In this document: piece after piece, positions 23,385 through 31,576 of the stretch
Position numbering within the stretch: position 1 is the first letter of the stretch
How the letters are laid out: each line of letters starts with the position of its first letter
Assembly (NCBI GenBank): GCA_022824225.1
Contig: JAJEAH010000022.1
Location: 1-34,535 of the forward strand
DNA from: Chloroflexota bacterium
GTDB taxonomy: Bacteria > Chloroflexota > UBA11872 > VXOZ01
Reading direction: 5' to 3'
DNA length: 34,535 nt
Notes under the pieces: model-generated
Databases searched by the model: none
The model's input: the letters and a program-made list of their open reading frames with translations, nothing else
What the model was told of the DNA's origin: nothing
Position numbers and translations under genes: made by a program

Positions 23385-25688
23385 TTACGTCACATCTAAC
23401 CACACCGGGCTCGACCACGCCATTTCTTCATCCTCTTGGGTTACGCGCACGTAGTAGAAGTCGCCGGTGGATGCCTCTGAGTCGTCTTCCCACACCAGGT
23501 CAACCCCGGATTCTGGATTCTGCCACGTGTGCACGTTCTCATTGTTCTTGACTATGTCGATTGTGCTGAGCGGCGCGGTGCCGATGACGTTCACCACGAG
23601 CCGACGCGTATCTGACGCTCCCAGCGCAATATCCTCTCCCATCCAATGGCCGTTTACCTTGAATGACAGCAGAATACGCTGGCCGGACGTGCCATAGGTG
23701 CGCCGCGCCCGCCACGCCTCGAAGACCTCTTTACGCGTGAGGCCGGTCGCCCACACCACTGCCAGACCCGACGGCTTCCAGATCGCGTCGGCCACCGACT
23801 TGCTGAACTGGTCGCCGATGCCCGCGTAGCCGGGACGCGCGTCGTGGTTGTCGCTGCCGGCGATTACGCCCACCCGCGAGCCGGTTGCGAGCACTTCCTG
23901 CAACGAGAGGCCGCCCTGCGACCGCCACGGCTGGCGCGGGTTGCCGCGTATTTCCGAGTTGCCCCAGCCGGAGTACATCTCCAGCAATCGCTCGTACTTT
24001 GGGTTGTGCTGGTGCCACTTGATTCCCGCCAAAGGATGGTGGCCGAACGCCAGCACGTCCTCACGCCCTTCGAAATGCTGCCACATGCGCTCCAGATTCC
24101 CTGTGGCAACCGTGCTGCCGCGCAGGATTTGGTGGTAGTCGTTTTCGCTGTACACATTACGGTGGCCCAGGCCGTGGTTCTCGCCGTCCGCACCCGTGTA
24201 TGCCCATTCGAAGCCGCTGATGGGCATGAATTCCCCCGGTTTGTGATAGCGCTGAACCAATATCTGATTGGCCGTCCACTGGTTGTCGGTCTCGTATTCG
24301 GCATGCTCCGAGGCGCACATGAAGTCGAGGTTGGCTATGTGGCGGCCGTGCTCGTATTGGGCCTCAATTTCGCCCACCGCGTCACCGGAGTACAGGGAGT
24401 GCGAATGGATGTCGCCAAAGTAGACCCGGTGTTCCGGCAGTTCCGCAGAGCCTACGACCGGGTTGGACACGCCCGCGAGCCCGTCATCCGTCTCAGCCGT
24501 AATCACGTACGTGCCCTCGCCCTTTGGCACCCAACTAACGCGGCAATGGCCCCCGTCACCCTCACGCAAGTAAATCGGGGCGGGGAGTTCTATATCGTCG
24601 CGGTCGCACGCAAAGCGCACGCGTCCGGTGTACGCCGGCTGGGCGAGCGCCTGGAATTGGTCCACCACCGCGACGTTGAGATCATGCGGCGCGCCGACCT
24701 GGGCATGGGCCTTGGCCGTGACGACGAGCTTGGCGGGCTTGTCTGTAACCACCGTAAACGAGTGGGCGTGGTCGCGCGCCAGCGGCAGAAACGTCTCGTT
24801 GGCGTTGGCGTCCACCCAGACCGTGAGCACCGGCATACGGTGCCACCACGCGCGCTTGTAATTGTGAGTATAGGTCCAACAGACGACGTTGGCCTGCGCG
24901 CCGGGACCGCCCCCGCTGCGGTCGCCGAAAACGAGAGTGATGGTATCGCCGGGCTGCAACGGCGCTTCGGACACGGTCACGCGAATGCCGTACTCCCGGT
25001 CGTGCAGGCCGGTGACCGGCTCGACGATTTCGGTTATGTTTACACGGCCGCTGCCTTCATGGGATACCGTCACGTAGCCTTTACCAGTCGGGTCTGCGGT
25101 CTGTGGCGTGTGGTCTTCCCGCCACAGGGAACCTTCCACGAACGCCAGAATGCCGCCGCCCACGGCGATGCCTTCTTTGCCCACGGTATAGGTCATGCGA
25201 AACTCGTGACGGGAGCAGGCAACAACCCTATCCGGGGTCAATTCGCTAAAGCCGCTGGGATCGCTGAACAGCGCGTGCAAATCGGACTCCGTGCTTACGC
25301 CCGCCGGGACGTCCAGTTCCAGATCGTCGCTGAGAATAACACCTTCAAAGCCCCGCAGCGTCGCCTCCGGTGTGGAGACGCGCATCTGCAGGAAGTTCTC
25401 GCGCAGTGCTACGGTCGCCACCCGCGTCCACACGGTTTCGGGCCGCACTTGAGGGTCCAAGCGCACGCGCCCGCTGGCGCCGTCCAGTTCGACTTCCACA
25501 TAGCGTTCTTCCGACGAATGCGGCGACACGCCCAGCCAGAGGCCGTACGGGCGGTCCGTAGGCCAGCCGCGGGTCTGGAGCGTCAGGTCGGCATTGGTGC
25601 GCTGGTAGTGCTGGCCGCGAAACGCGACCTTCTGCTCGCTATAGGCAAATTCCGTCGGCTCGAATAGCAGATAGCGGCGGTCGTTCAT
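23385..25688 (-). CDS. DUF3604 family protein (PHP-type metal-dependent hydrolase fold)
   Basis: DUF3604 proteins carry a PHP-like metal-binding region and are common near sulfatases in marine bacteria; their reaction is not established. The 767-residue product has a long beta-rich N-terminal part (to about residue 415) and then PHP-like motifs: YFGDIHSHSLYSGD (His428, His430), CASEHAEY (His462), FGHHPLAG (His550, His551) and AGSDNHDARPG (Asp613, His615). ATG 25688 is chosen: AGGAAAGGAAG precedes it and NDRRYLLFEPTEFAY begins the conserved region. The frame is open to 25841, but that extension has no family character. No signal peptide is visible, so it would be cytosolic. It is downstream of a sugar-binding lipoprotein gene and upstream of the CBM9-like gene. 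Confidence 0.88.
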   Translation of the reverse strand: MNDRRYLLFEPTEFAYSEQKVAFRGQHYQRTNADLTLQTRGWPTDRPYGLWLGVSPHSSEERYVEVELDGASGRVRLDPQVRPETVWTRVATVALRENFLQMRVSTPEATLRGFEGVILSDDLELDVPAGVSTESDLHALFSDPSGFSELTPDRVVACSRHEFRMTYTVGKEGIAVGGGILAFVEGSLWREDHTPQTADPTGKGYVTVSHEGSGRVNITEIVEPVTGLHDREYGIRVTVSEAPLQPGDTITLVFGDRSGGGPGAQANVVCWTYTHNYKRAWWHRMPVLTVWVDANANETFLPLARDHAHSFTVVTDKPAKLVVTAKAHAQVGAPHDLNVAVVDQFQALAQPAYTGRVRFACDRDDIELPAPIYLREGDGGHCRVSWVPKGEGTYVITAETDDGLAGVSNPVVGSAELPEHRVYFGDIHSHSLYSGDAVGEIEAQYEHGRHIANLDFMCASEHAEYETDNQWTANQILVQRYHKPGEFMPISGFEWAYTGADGENHGLGHRNVYSENDYHQILRGSTVATGNLERMWQHFEGREDVLAFGHHPLAGIKWHQHNPKYERLLEMYSGWGNSEIRGNPRQPWRSQGGLSLQEVLATGSRVGVIAGSDNHDARPGYAGIGDQFSKSVADAIWKPSGLAVVWATGLTRKEVFEAWRARRTYGTSGQRILLSFKVNGHWMGEDIALGASDTRRLVVNVIGTAPLSTIDIVKNNENVHTWQNPESGVDLVWEDDSEASTGDFYYVRVTQEDEEMAWSSPVWLDVT

Positions 25689-25916
25689 GCGCGCTTCCTT
25701 TCCTATCCTATGAATCGCGAACGCCGGACCCGCGTTTCGTTCAGATCCGGCGTTCACGGTGTATTCGGCGTATCGTTTCACTTCTTCGCGCTCGGTCAGT
25801 CCGGCCGCGGCTAGCCCCAAGGGGACAAGCCGGGCGGCCATATGTCAGCACAGGCGGCGCCCGCCATGGCGCCTGCCGCTTACGCTTGCCCCTGGCCGCA
25901 CCGTCGGCGCAATGCC

Positions 25917-27287
25917 CTACTGGCCGACGCCCAGCCGGGCCAGTTCTTCTTGTTCTTTTTCTAGCACCAAGTCACCGGCTTTCACCGCAGTCGCCACCGC
26001 TTCATCGATGCCGACCTCGTTCAGCCAGCCCTTGTTGAGTTCGTCCCGCACGGCCGCTACCCATTCATTCGTAAAGAACGAATACGGATACGGGTAGCCG
26101 ATTTCCATGGAGTCCACGAAAATCTTGGCCGGTTCGGGGTAGTCGCTGAGTTTCGCCCAGTTGGCCGCGCCGCGCCACGTGGCGGGCAAATTCCACACCG
26201 CCGTCGACTGCTCGCCCGCTTCGGAAGTAGTGGAGTGCTTGATGAATTCCCAGGCCTCATCAGGATGCTCGATGGGATTGAGCACCGCCATGGCGCCGGC
26301 GTGGATGACGCTGGCCGACTGCATGCTCACGGGCAGCACCTGGGCGTGCCAGCGGAATTCGGCCATTTGCGGGCGGCCAAAGAGGAACGAGCCGCTGGGC
26401 ATGAGCGCCAGTGAACCCGTGGTGAACATTTGGAAAGCGCCGCCCAGCGCCGACGCTTCCTCGTTCGTGGGCGCCACCCGGTACTTGTAGACCAGATCGT
26501 GTACCCACTTGATGGCATCCAGGCCGGGCGCTTCGCCAAACCGAAACGCGGTTTTGTCCTCGCTGAGAATCTCACCGCCGTTAATGACGATCCAGTTGTA
26601 GCCCTGGGTCTGCCCCCACGGGCCCACCTGCGTGCCCCAACGCTCCACCTTGTCGCCCTGGCGCACGGTGAGCTGCTCGGCCAGACTGAGCCAGTCCTCC
26701 CAGTTCCAGTTGTCCTGGGGCACGTCTATGCCGGCCTGCTCGAAATGGTCCACATTGTAGAACATGCCGACGGTCGCTTGGTTCTTCGGCATACCCCAGA
26801 AGTTGCCGAACAGCGTGTAGATATTGAGGGCGTACGGTGCGAATAGGTCCGCCATGTCAATGCCGTCGCGGGCGACGTATGGGTCCAATTCGGTCAGCAT
26901 GCCCAGCGCGGCGAAAGACATGATGCCGTGGGCGTTGATCCACATGAGGTCGTAGGGGATCGAGCCGGCGGCCGCCGCAATCTTGAGGTTGTTCTGCATC
27001 TCGGTCTGATTGGGCGTAATGTCGGTGGTCACGTTGATGCGATCGCCGAACTCCGCGCGATACGCCTCATTGACCCGGTTGTTGTCGTCAGCGACCACCT
27101 GGGCGTGGGTGATGCCCTTGAGTTCGACGGTCTCAGGCTCGGGAGCGGCTTCGGCGGCCGGCTTGGCTTCAGCCTGTTCCGCCTCCGGGGCGGGGGCGAC
27201 GGCGGCTGCGCCGCAGGCAGCCAGCGGAACGGCAAGACCGGATGCGCCCAGCAGCGCCAACAGCTTGCGTCGCGTCGTAACAACCAT
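25917..27287 (-). CDS. ABC transporter sugar-type substrate-binding lipoprotein
   Basis: An extracellular solute-binding protein of the family 1 (maltose-binding-like) type, 456 residues. The N-terminus TTRRKLLALLGASGLAVPLAAC has a twin-Arg-like stretch and a lipobox (LAAC, Cys25), followed by an Ala/Glu/Pro-rich linker. Typical elements: KIAAAAGSIPYDLMWINA, GMPKNQATVGMFYNVDHFEQAGID, WNWEDWLSLAEQLT, GSLALMPSGSFLF and the late PDEAWEFIKHSTT. A GGGAGGCG ribosome site is present. No permease or ATPase gene is in the window, so it is an orphan here. The substrate is probably a sugar or oligosaccharide, inferred from the family and neighbours. Confidence 0.92.
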   Translation of the reverse strand: MVVTTRRKLLALLGASGLAVPLAACGAAAVAPAPEAEQAEAKPAAEAAPEPETVELKGITHAQVVADDNNRVNEAYRAEFGDRINVTTDITPNQTEMQNNLKIAAAAGSIPYDLMWINAHGIMSFAALGMLTELDPYVARDGIDMADLFAPYALNIYTLFGNFWGMPKNQATVGMFYNVDHFEQAGIDVPQDNWNWEDWLSLAEQLTVRQGDKVERWGTQVGPWGQTQGYNWIVINGGEILSEDKTAFRFGEAPGLDAIKWVHDLVYKYRVAPTNEEASALGGAFQMFTTGSLALMPSGSFLFGRPQMAEFRWHAQVLPVSMQSASVIHAGAMAVLNPIEHPDEAWEFIKHSTTSEAGEQSTAVWNLPATWRGAANWAKLSDYPEPAKIFVDSMEIGYPYPYSFFTNEWVAAVRDELNKGWLNEVGIDEAVATAVKAGDLVLEKEQEELARLGVGQ

Positions 27288-27320
27288 GGATCGCCTCCCG
27301 GCAGTGTGCCTGATTGACTC

Positions 27321-28250
27321 TCACTTCTGCGCAACGGATACGGGAGCAGCATACTGGGCTACCGCCCTGTTTGTCAACCGTGACCACGCATCCAGTTCTT
27401 GCAGCGACCGGTCATCCACCAACGCCGCCGGCTGGCGCACAGTGGCATGGTCGATTGCTCCCGCCCGGAGGAGAAGGTGTTTCGCGGATTGAATGAACGA
27501 CTGCAGATTGCCCCCCTTAGCCACAAGGACGGGCAGCATAGCGGCATAGATAGCGCGCGCGCCGTCAGTGTCGCCCGCCACATAGCGTTCGTACACCTGC
27601 CCCATCGGGCCGATAGCATCCGCGCCGGGCATGCAGCCGACCGCGCCGCGCTCCAACGCCTCGATGAAGCCGATGCCGCCCCAGCCCACGAGCATCTTCA
27701 GCCGGTCGCCAACCTGCTCCTTCAGCGCTTCCATGAGCGGCCACGCGGGCTGCGCTTCCAGTTTCACGTATTGGATGCTCGGACACTGTTCCGCCATCTG
27801 CGCGATCACATTGGCGGTAAGCCCATACCCCACCACTTGCGGGCAGTCTTGCACCATGATGGGCACGTCTACGTTCTCGGCGATCGCGGCATAGAATTGC
27901 TGGACTCCCAGTGTATCCACGGGGCCCGGCGGCGGCAGGACCATGAGGCCGGCCACACCGGCTCCCACCAACCACCGCGCCATGCGTACGGCCTCCACAG
28001 TGGAGGCCGCCTGCAGCCCGGAAATCACCGGCACTCGTCCAGCGACTCTGCTGCCGACGGTGTCAATGATCCGCTGCTTTTCCTCTTCACTCAAGCGATT
28101 TGTCTCACTGGCGAGACCCAGGCACACCACCGCATGCGTCCCCTCGGACACGACGTAGTCGGCCAGCCGCCGGAGACTGTCGTAGTCCACCGATTCATCC
28201 GGGTAGAACGGCGTGCAAAGCACCGCCAGCACACCATGAAAGTTGCTCAT
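27321..28250 (-). CDS. DapA-superfamily lyase/aldolase, probably not dihydrodipicolinate synthase
   Basis: A class I, Schiff-base TIM-barrel enzyme of the DHDPS/N-acetylneuraminate lyase superfamily, 309 residues. The Schiff-base Lys163 is in IQYVKLEAQ. GLASETNRLSEEEK replaces the GTTGE phosphate/carboxylate motif, and VQDCPQVVGYG replaces the LYNxPxRTG strand, so the proton-relay Tyr of DapA is Gln. True lysine-pathway DapA activity is therefore unlikely. Sugar-acid (keto-deoxy) aldolase or dehydratase activity fits the neighbourhood better. It lies 33 nt upstream of the sugar-binding lipoprotein on the same strand. Confidence 0.88.
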   Translation of the reverse strand: MSNFHGVLAVLCTPFYPDESVDYDSLRRLADYVVSEGTHAVVCLGLASETNRLSEEEKQRIIDTVGSRVAGRVPVISGLQAASTVEAVRMARWLVGAGVAGLMVLPPPGPVDTLGVQQFYAAIAENVDVPIMVQDCPQVVGYGLTANVIAQMAEQCPSIQYVKLEAQPAWPLMEALKEQVGDRLKMLVGWGGIGFIEALERGAVGCMPGADAIGPMGQVYERYVAGDTDGARAIYAAMLPVLVAKGGNLQSFIQSAKHLLLRAGAIDHATVRQPAALVDDRSLQELDAWSRLTNRAVAQYAAPVSVAQK

Positions 28251-28380
28251 GCTTTCCCTTTCATTCTGCTGACTTTCCAGTCATCGTGACATAGCTGGCG
28301 CTAAAGCCCAGAGTTTGCGGACTCAAACCCGGTAGCCATCCAGGACTGTATTTCATGCCATTCCCTGAGAGTGTTGAGTA

Positions 28381-28503
28381 CTTCGTTGACAGAATCCTCT
28401 CCCCAATTGGCAGTGTTGACCGTTCATGTCAATCTGAGCGCAGCGAGGATTCTAGAGTCCGTGTCTCAACCCGCCCAAATTGGCTCGGAATCTTAGATTC
28501 CGC
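28381..28503. repeat. Dispersed repeat, copy 1
   Basis: It shares ordered blocks with 31265-31397: TTCGTTnACAGAATCnTCTC, GCAGn(G/A)TTGAC, GTTC(A/G)TGTCA, AGAGTCC(G/A)TG(T/C)C(T/C)CAACCC and AGATTCC. The two copies flank the LivJ-like and SDR genes in direct orientation. Confidence 0.75.
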
Positions 28504-28556
28504 GAACCCTATTCGTGGAATCTAGGAATTCCCGCACCCCAGGTTCTTCGTCGCTT

Positions 28557-28619
28557 CGCTCCTCAGAATGACAGATACGCTCCTCAGATTGGCAGATGCG
28601 CTCCTCAGATTGACAGATC
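28557..28619. repeat. Three tandem 21-bp units (CGCTCCTCAGAATGACAGAT type)
   Basis: Units at 28557-28577, 28578-28598 and 28599-28619 differ at two or three positions each. The unit is the common dispersed 'CTCAGAATGACA' repeat half. There are no spacers between units, so it is not a CRISPR. Confidence 0.9.
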
Positions 28620-28791
28620 GGGAACCGCCTTGAGCGCGAGTGCGTAAGATGATGCGCATATCTGCACGGTGTATGCGCAACACTATTAATTCCGCTGTAG
28701 CCTGCGATAGTCTTGCTTGACACACTCCCAAACCCATGCCGGGTGGGACCTGACGTATTGACTGCCGGAGTGCACGGAGCAGAGGAGTGCT

Positions 28792-30087
28792 CTATTCCTG
28801 CGCAGGCGCTGCAATAGGGACTACTTCCACTTCCTCGATCCGCTCGTCCGCCGTGAAGCGCCAGACGCCGATGTGACCGCGCCGCAGGTCGCCGTTTTCG
28901 TCCCAGTCCAGCGTCGTTGCCGCACCCTCGTAGTTGACCTCTCCGCCTTCCGCCAAAACCTGCAGTCCGGCGGCGATACTCTCCACTCCGGCAGTCACAA
29001 CCACGCCCGGCTCGCTGCCGATGGCGCGCAACTCGTCGCGTATGGCGGCGCCTTCTACGCTTTCTGCCGCCTGGGCAGCAAGCGCCAGGGCGATGGTTGC
29101 GTCATATGTTTCCCTAACGTAGGCGTATTCCGGCAGCGACCCATATTCGGCGGCATAGGCCGCTTCCCAAGCGGCGGCCGAAGCGCTCTTGGGATCGGAT
29201 GTCCCCGCCGTGCCGTACATGCCGCCCAGGCGGTTGCCGCCAATTGCGCGCACTAACGCCGGGCTCTTCGCGGCGTCGCCAAATAAGAACTGGTCGTATA
29301 TTCCCTGCGCCAACGCTTCACTCACAATAGTCTCTGCCGCCTGCTCGAAGGTAATGACGACGAGCGCCTGCGCGCCTTTGCCCGCGCTCTGCTGCAGCGC
29401 AGCGCGTACGGCGGTCTGGTCGGGATCGAACACTACCATTGCGATTTCGCCTTCCCAAGCAGCGGCAAAGGCGTCTGCCAGGCCCTGCCCCCACGCGTCA
29501 TCTATGTAGATGACGCCAACATTGGTGAAGCCGAGCTCTCGCGTGATGCGCGCCAGTACGGGGCCTTGGGCGCTATCGGCAAGGGCGGTGCGAAAGAAGA
29601 AGTCGTTGTCCGCTGCCGTAGTCAGCAGCGGTGAGGTAGCAGAGGGACTGATAAGCGGTATGCCCGCAGGCCCGGCTACACGCTCCGCCACCTGCAGCGA
29701 GTTGGCGCTGGAACTGGGGCCGACGAGCGCGTGGACCCCCTCCTCCTCGATCAGGCGCCGCGCCGCTTCCACCGCCACCGTTGGGTCGCGGGTAGTGTCG
29801 CCCACCGCGACTTCCACCGGGAAGCCAAACACGCCGCCGCCGGCGTTGATGTGCTTGATAGCCATATTGAAAGCACGCTGCCGTTCTGTCGCTCGCTCTG
29901 TTGCGCCCTCGCTAAAATTCAGCAGCAGACCGATCTTCAAAGGAGTGTCGGCCGCCGCGGCCGGCGCAATTGGAGTCTGGGAGCGAAGCTCCGTCCTGCC
30001 GCAGCCTGCGGCCCCAAGAAGTAAGACGAGGCAGAATGCCGTGCAGAATACGTGGCTGATTCGCCGTCGGAGAAACACCAGTGTCAC
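28792..30087 (-). CDS. LivJ-like ABC substrate-binding lipoprotein (periplasmic-binding fold type I)
   Basis: A 431-residue member of the branched-chain amino acid or amide-binding group (Peripla_BP_6). The signal peptide ends in lipobox LGAAGC (Cys29). Then come PLKIGLLLNFSEGATERA, AIKHINAGGGVFGFPVEV, ALVGPSSSANSLQVAERVAGPAGIPLISPSATSPLLT and FTNVGVIYIDDAWGQGLADAF, in the family order. The start shown is GTG 30087, where GGGAG is very close. GTG 30078 would give better spacing with the signal peptide intact, so the start is uncertain by three codons. No permease or ATPase gene is adjacent. The ligand is unknown; such proteins bind amino acids, amides, urea or aromatic compounds. Confidence 0.92.
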   Translation of the reverse strand: MTLVFLRRRISHVFCTAFCLVLLLGAAGCGRTELRSQTPIAPAAAADTPLKIGLLLNFSEGATERATERQRAFNMAIKHINAGGGVFGFPVEVAVGDTTRDPTVAVEAARRLIEEEGVHALVGPSSSANSLQVAERVAGPAGIPLISPSATSPLLTTAADNDFFFRTALADSAQGPVLARITRELGFTNVGVIYIDDAWGQGLADAFAAAWEGEIAMVVFDPDQTAVRAALQQSAGKGAQALVVITFEQAAETIVSEALAQGIYDQFLFGDAAKSPALVRAIGGNRLGGMYGTAGTSDPKSASAAAWEAAYAAEYGSLPEYAYVRETYDATIALALAAQAAESVEGAAIRDELRAIGSEPGVVVTAGVESIAAGLQVLAEGGEVNYEGAATTLDWDENGDLRRGHIGVWRFTADERIEEVEVVPIAAPAQE

Positions 30088-30161
30088 TCTCCCAACATAG
30101 ATTCAACTTGAGACGCTACCCTACTCCCAAGCACTGCGGCGCGCAATTGAAATGGCCGTGC

Positions 30162-31127
30162 CTACCGGGCCTCTGTACCTGCGGATTCTGCCGTCAACGA
30201 CTCGCTCACCCCCCACAGCCGCCGCGCCGCCTCCGCGTCATACGAAACCGGCGACGATTCCACCGCCTCGCGCCGTTCGAAGAAGCGCCCACTCACTTCA
30301 GCAACTTCGGGCGCGGCGGCAAGGTAGACCACGGTATCTGCTCCCTGCGCCGGTGTCAGTAGGAGCGGGCGGGCAAGCTTCACGGCAAACCCAAGCAACG
30401 GCGGCAAGTGTCTGAAGAGCGCTGTTGACACCACGCCGGGGTGGAGGCAATTCGCGGTGACACCGGTACCCACCAAGCGGCGGGCCAACTCATACGTGAA
30501 ATAGACGTTCGCAAGTTTCGACTGGCTGTAGACGTCAAACGGCACATAGCGCTGCTCATTCTGCAAATCGTCGAAGTTGAGCGGGACCCGCCGGTGCGCC
30601 CCGGAGCTGACGGTTACGATGCGGGCGGGCGCGCCGGCCTTGAGCCGGTCGAGCAGGAGATTGGTGAGCAGAAACGGCGCGAGGTGGTTTACGGCAAATA
30701 TCAGCTCCAGACCGTTTTCGTCTGTCACCCGCCGCTCCCACGGCGTCACGCCCGCATTGTTGACAAGCACGTCGAGCCGGTCGCATTGCGCCAGAATTGC
30801 CGCCGCCTCGCGTACCTGCTGCTGGGAACTGAAATCGGCTAGCACGAGCGAAACGGCATCGTTGCCCGTTTGCGCCTTTATGTCGTCCAGAGCCTCAGTC
30901 CCGCGCGCCTCGCTCCGGCACACCAGCACCACCGTCGCGCCCATACGCGCCAATGCCAGCGCCGTTTCCTTACCGATGCCGGAGTTCGCGCCGGTGACCA
31001 CGCAGACCTTGCCCCGCAAATCGACGTCGATAGGGTCGAGCGTCGCCTTGCGGGTCCGGCTGATGGCCTTAAGGCCCACACCCAGGTTGGACGTTGCGGT
31101 CTGAACTCTTCTTAGCATTGGTGACAT
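30162..31127 (-). CDS. Short-chain dehydrogenase/reductase, retinol-dehydrogenase-like
   Basis: An NAD(P)-dependent SDR of 321 residues. The Rossmann motif VVTGANSGIGKETA begins near residue 43, CRSEARG follows strand 2, then the cofactor Asp of LADFSSQ, NNAG near 133, catalytic Ser in VTVSSGAHRRV, and YSQSK (Tyr-x3-Lys). NHLAPFLLTNLLLDRL and the CLHPGVVSTALFRH loop match the retinol dehydrogenase/WW-oxidoreductase-like subgroup. About 38 residues precede the domain; whether translation starts at ATG 31127 or at the ATG three codons later is open. The true substrate is unknown. The nearest gene on the same strand is 74 nt downstream (LivJ-like). Confidence 0.92.
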   Translation of the reverse strand: MSPMLRRVQTATSNLGVGLKAISRTRKATLDPIDVDLRGKVCVVTGANSGIGKETALALARMGATVVLVCRSEARGTEALDDIKAQTGNDAVSLVLADFSSQQQVREAAAILAQCDRLDVLVNNAGVTPWERRVTDENGLELIFAVNHLAPFLLTNLLLDRLKAGAPARIVTVSSGAHRRVPLNFDDLQNEQRYVPFDVYSQSKLANVYFTYELARRLVGTGVTANCLHPGVVSTALFRHLPPLLGFAVKLARPLLLTPAQGADTVVYLAAAPEVAEVSGRFFERREAVESSPVSYDAEAARRLWGVSESLTAESAGTEAR

Positions 31128-31264
31128 GGCAAACGTCTATGTGCCCGCAATAGGCGACAAGTAAAGCTCTGCGCGCTGGATCATCCGCTGCAAGACCTAC
31201 CACTTACCTACTGACACGAGTGACAGCGAACGCACTTTCCGCCATTCACCGCAAGTGTTGGCCA

Positions 31265-31397
31265 GTTCGTTTACAGAATCTTCTCTCTACTAAGCAGCAT
31301 TGACAGTTCGTGTCATTCCGCGCGGAGCGTCGAACAAGGTTCGCGGAATCGAGAGTCCATGCCCCAACCCCCCTCTAGGCTCCGCGTCATAGATTCC
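31265..31397. repeat. Dispersed repeat, copy 2
   Basis: The direct-orientation counterpart of 28381-28503, with small insertions and substitutions. It also contains CATTCCGCGCGGAGCGTCG...TTCGCGGAAT, a local imperfect palindrome around 31315-31350. Confidence 0.75.
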
Positions 31398-31546
31398 TCA
31401 CTCCGCTGCGCTCCGTTCGGAATGACATGTGAACGAGCTATGCACGGTACTGAGTTTCCCTGCTTGGACTGCCAAGTCTGTCAAGGAATTACCTGGCATT
31501 TACAATTCCCGGCGAAGGACGGAAACCACTTTCTCCGCACTCCTGG

Positions 31547-31566
31547 AATCCGGCTTTCGCCGGAGT
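31547..31566. repeat. REP-like hairpin after the sulfatase gene
   Basis: AATCCGGC-TTTC-GCCGGAGT with one mismatched pair, 11 nt beyond the sulfatase stop codon on the transcribed side. It may protect the mRNA 3' end. Same family as 23231-23250. Confidence 0.7.
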
Positions 31567-31576
31567 GACAAAACAC

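Larger units (their letters stand above)
28251..28791. other. 541-bp intergenic region with dispersed and tandem repeats
   Basis: Lies between two minus-strand genes. It holds one copy of a roughly 125-bp dispersed repeat (28381-28503) and a three-unit 21-bp tandem repeat (28557-28619). Frames here translate to repeat-derived peptides such as CHSEERSDEE and are not genes. No terminator or RNA gene was recognised. Confidence 0.6.
31128..31576. other. 449-bp intergenic region rich in dispersed repeats
   Basis: It contains copy 2 of the roughly 125-bp dispersed repeat (31265-31397), a TCCGCTGCGCTCCGTTCGGAATGACA-type repeat half near 31401-31427, and a REP-like hairpin just past the sulfatase stop (31547-31566). 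No gene was recognised. Confidence 0.6.

Noticed and set aside
23844-25667. 607-codon open frame on the plus strand
   Set aside because: It is fully antisense to the DUF3604 gene, has no recognisable domain, and its Arg/His/Val-rich composition is that of a GC-rich shadow frame.
27321-28250. Lysine-pathway dihydrodipicolinate synthase (dapA)
   Set aside because: The GTTGE and YNxPxRTG motifs are not conserved and no lysine or diaminopimelate gene is adjacent.
28557-28619. Possible CRISPR array
   Set aside because: Three 21-bp units are directly adjacent with no unique spacers, and no cas gene is present.
28493-28737. Small minus-strand frames encoding QSEERICHSEERSDEE-like peptides
   Set aside because: The peptide is the translation of a dispersed tandem repeat; such products are commonly mis-annotated and have no start signal here.
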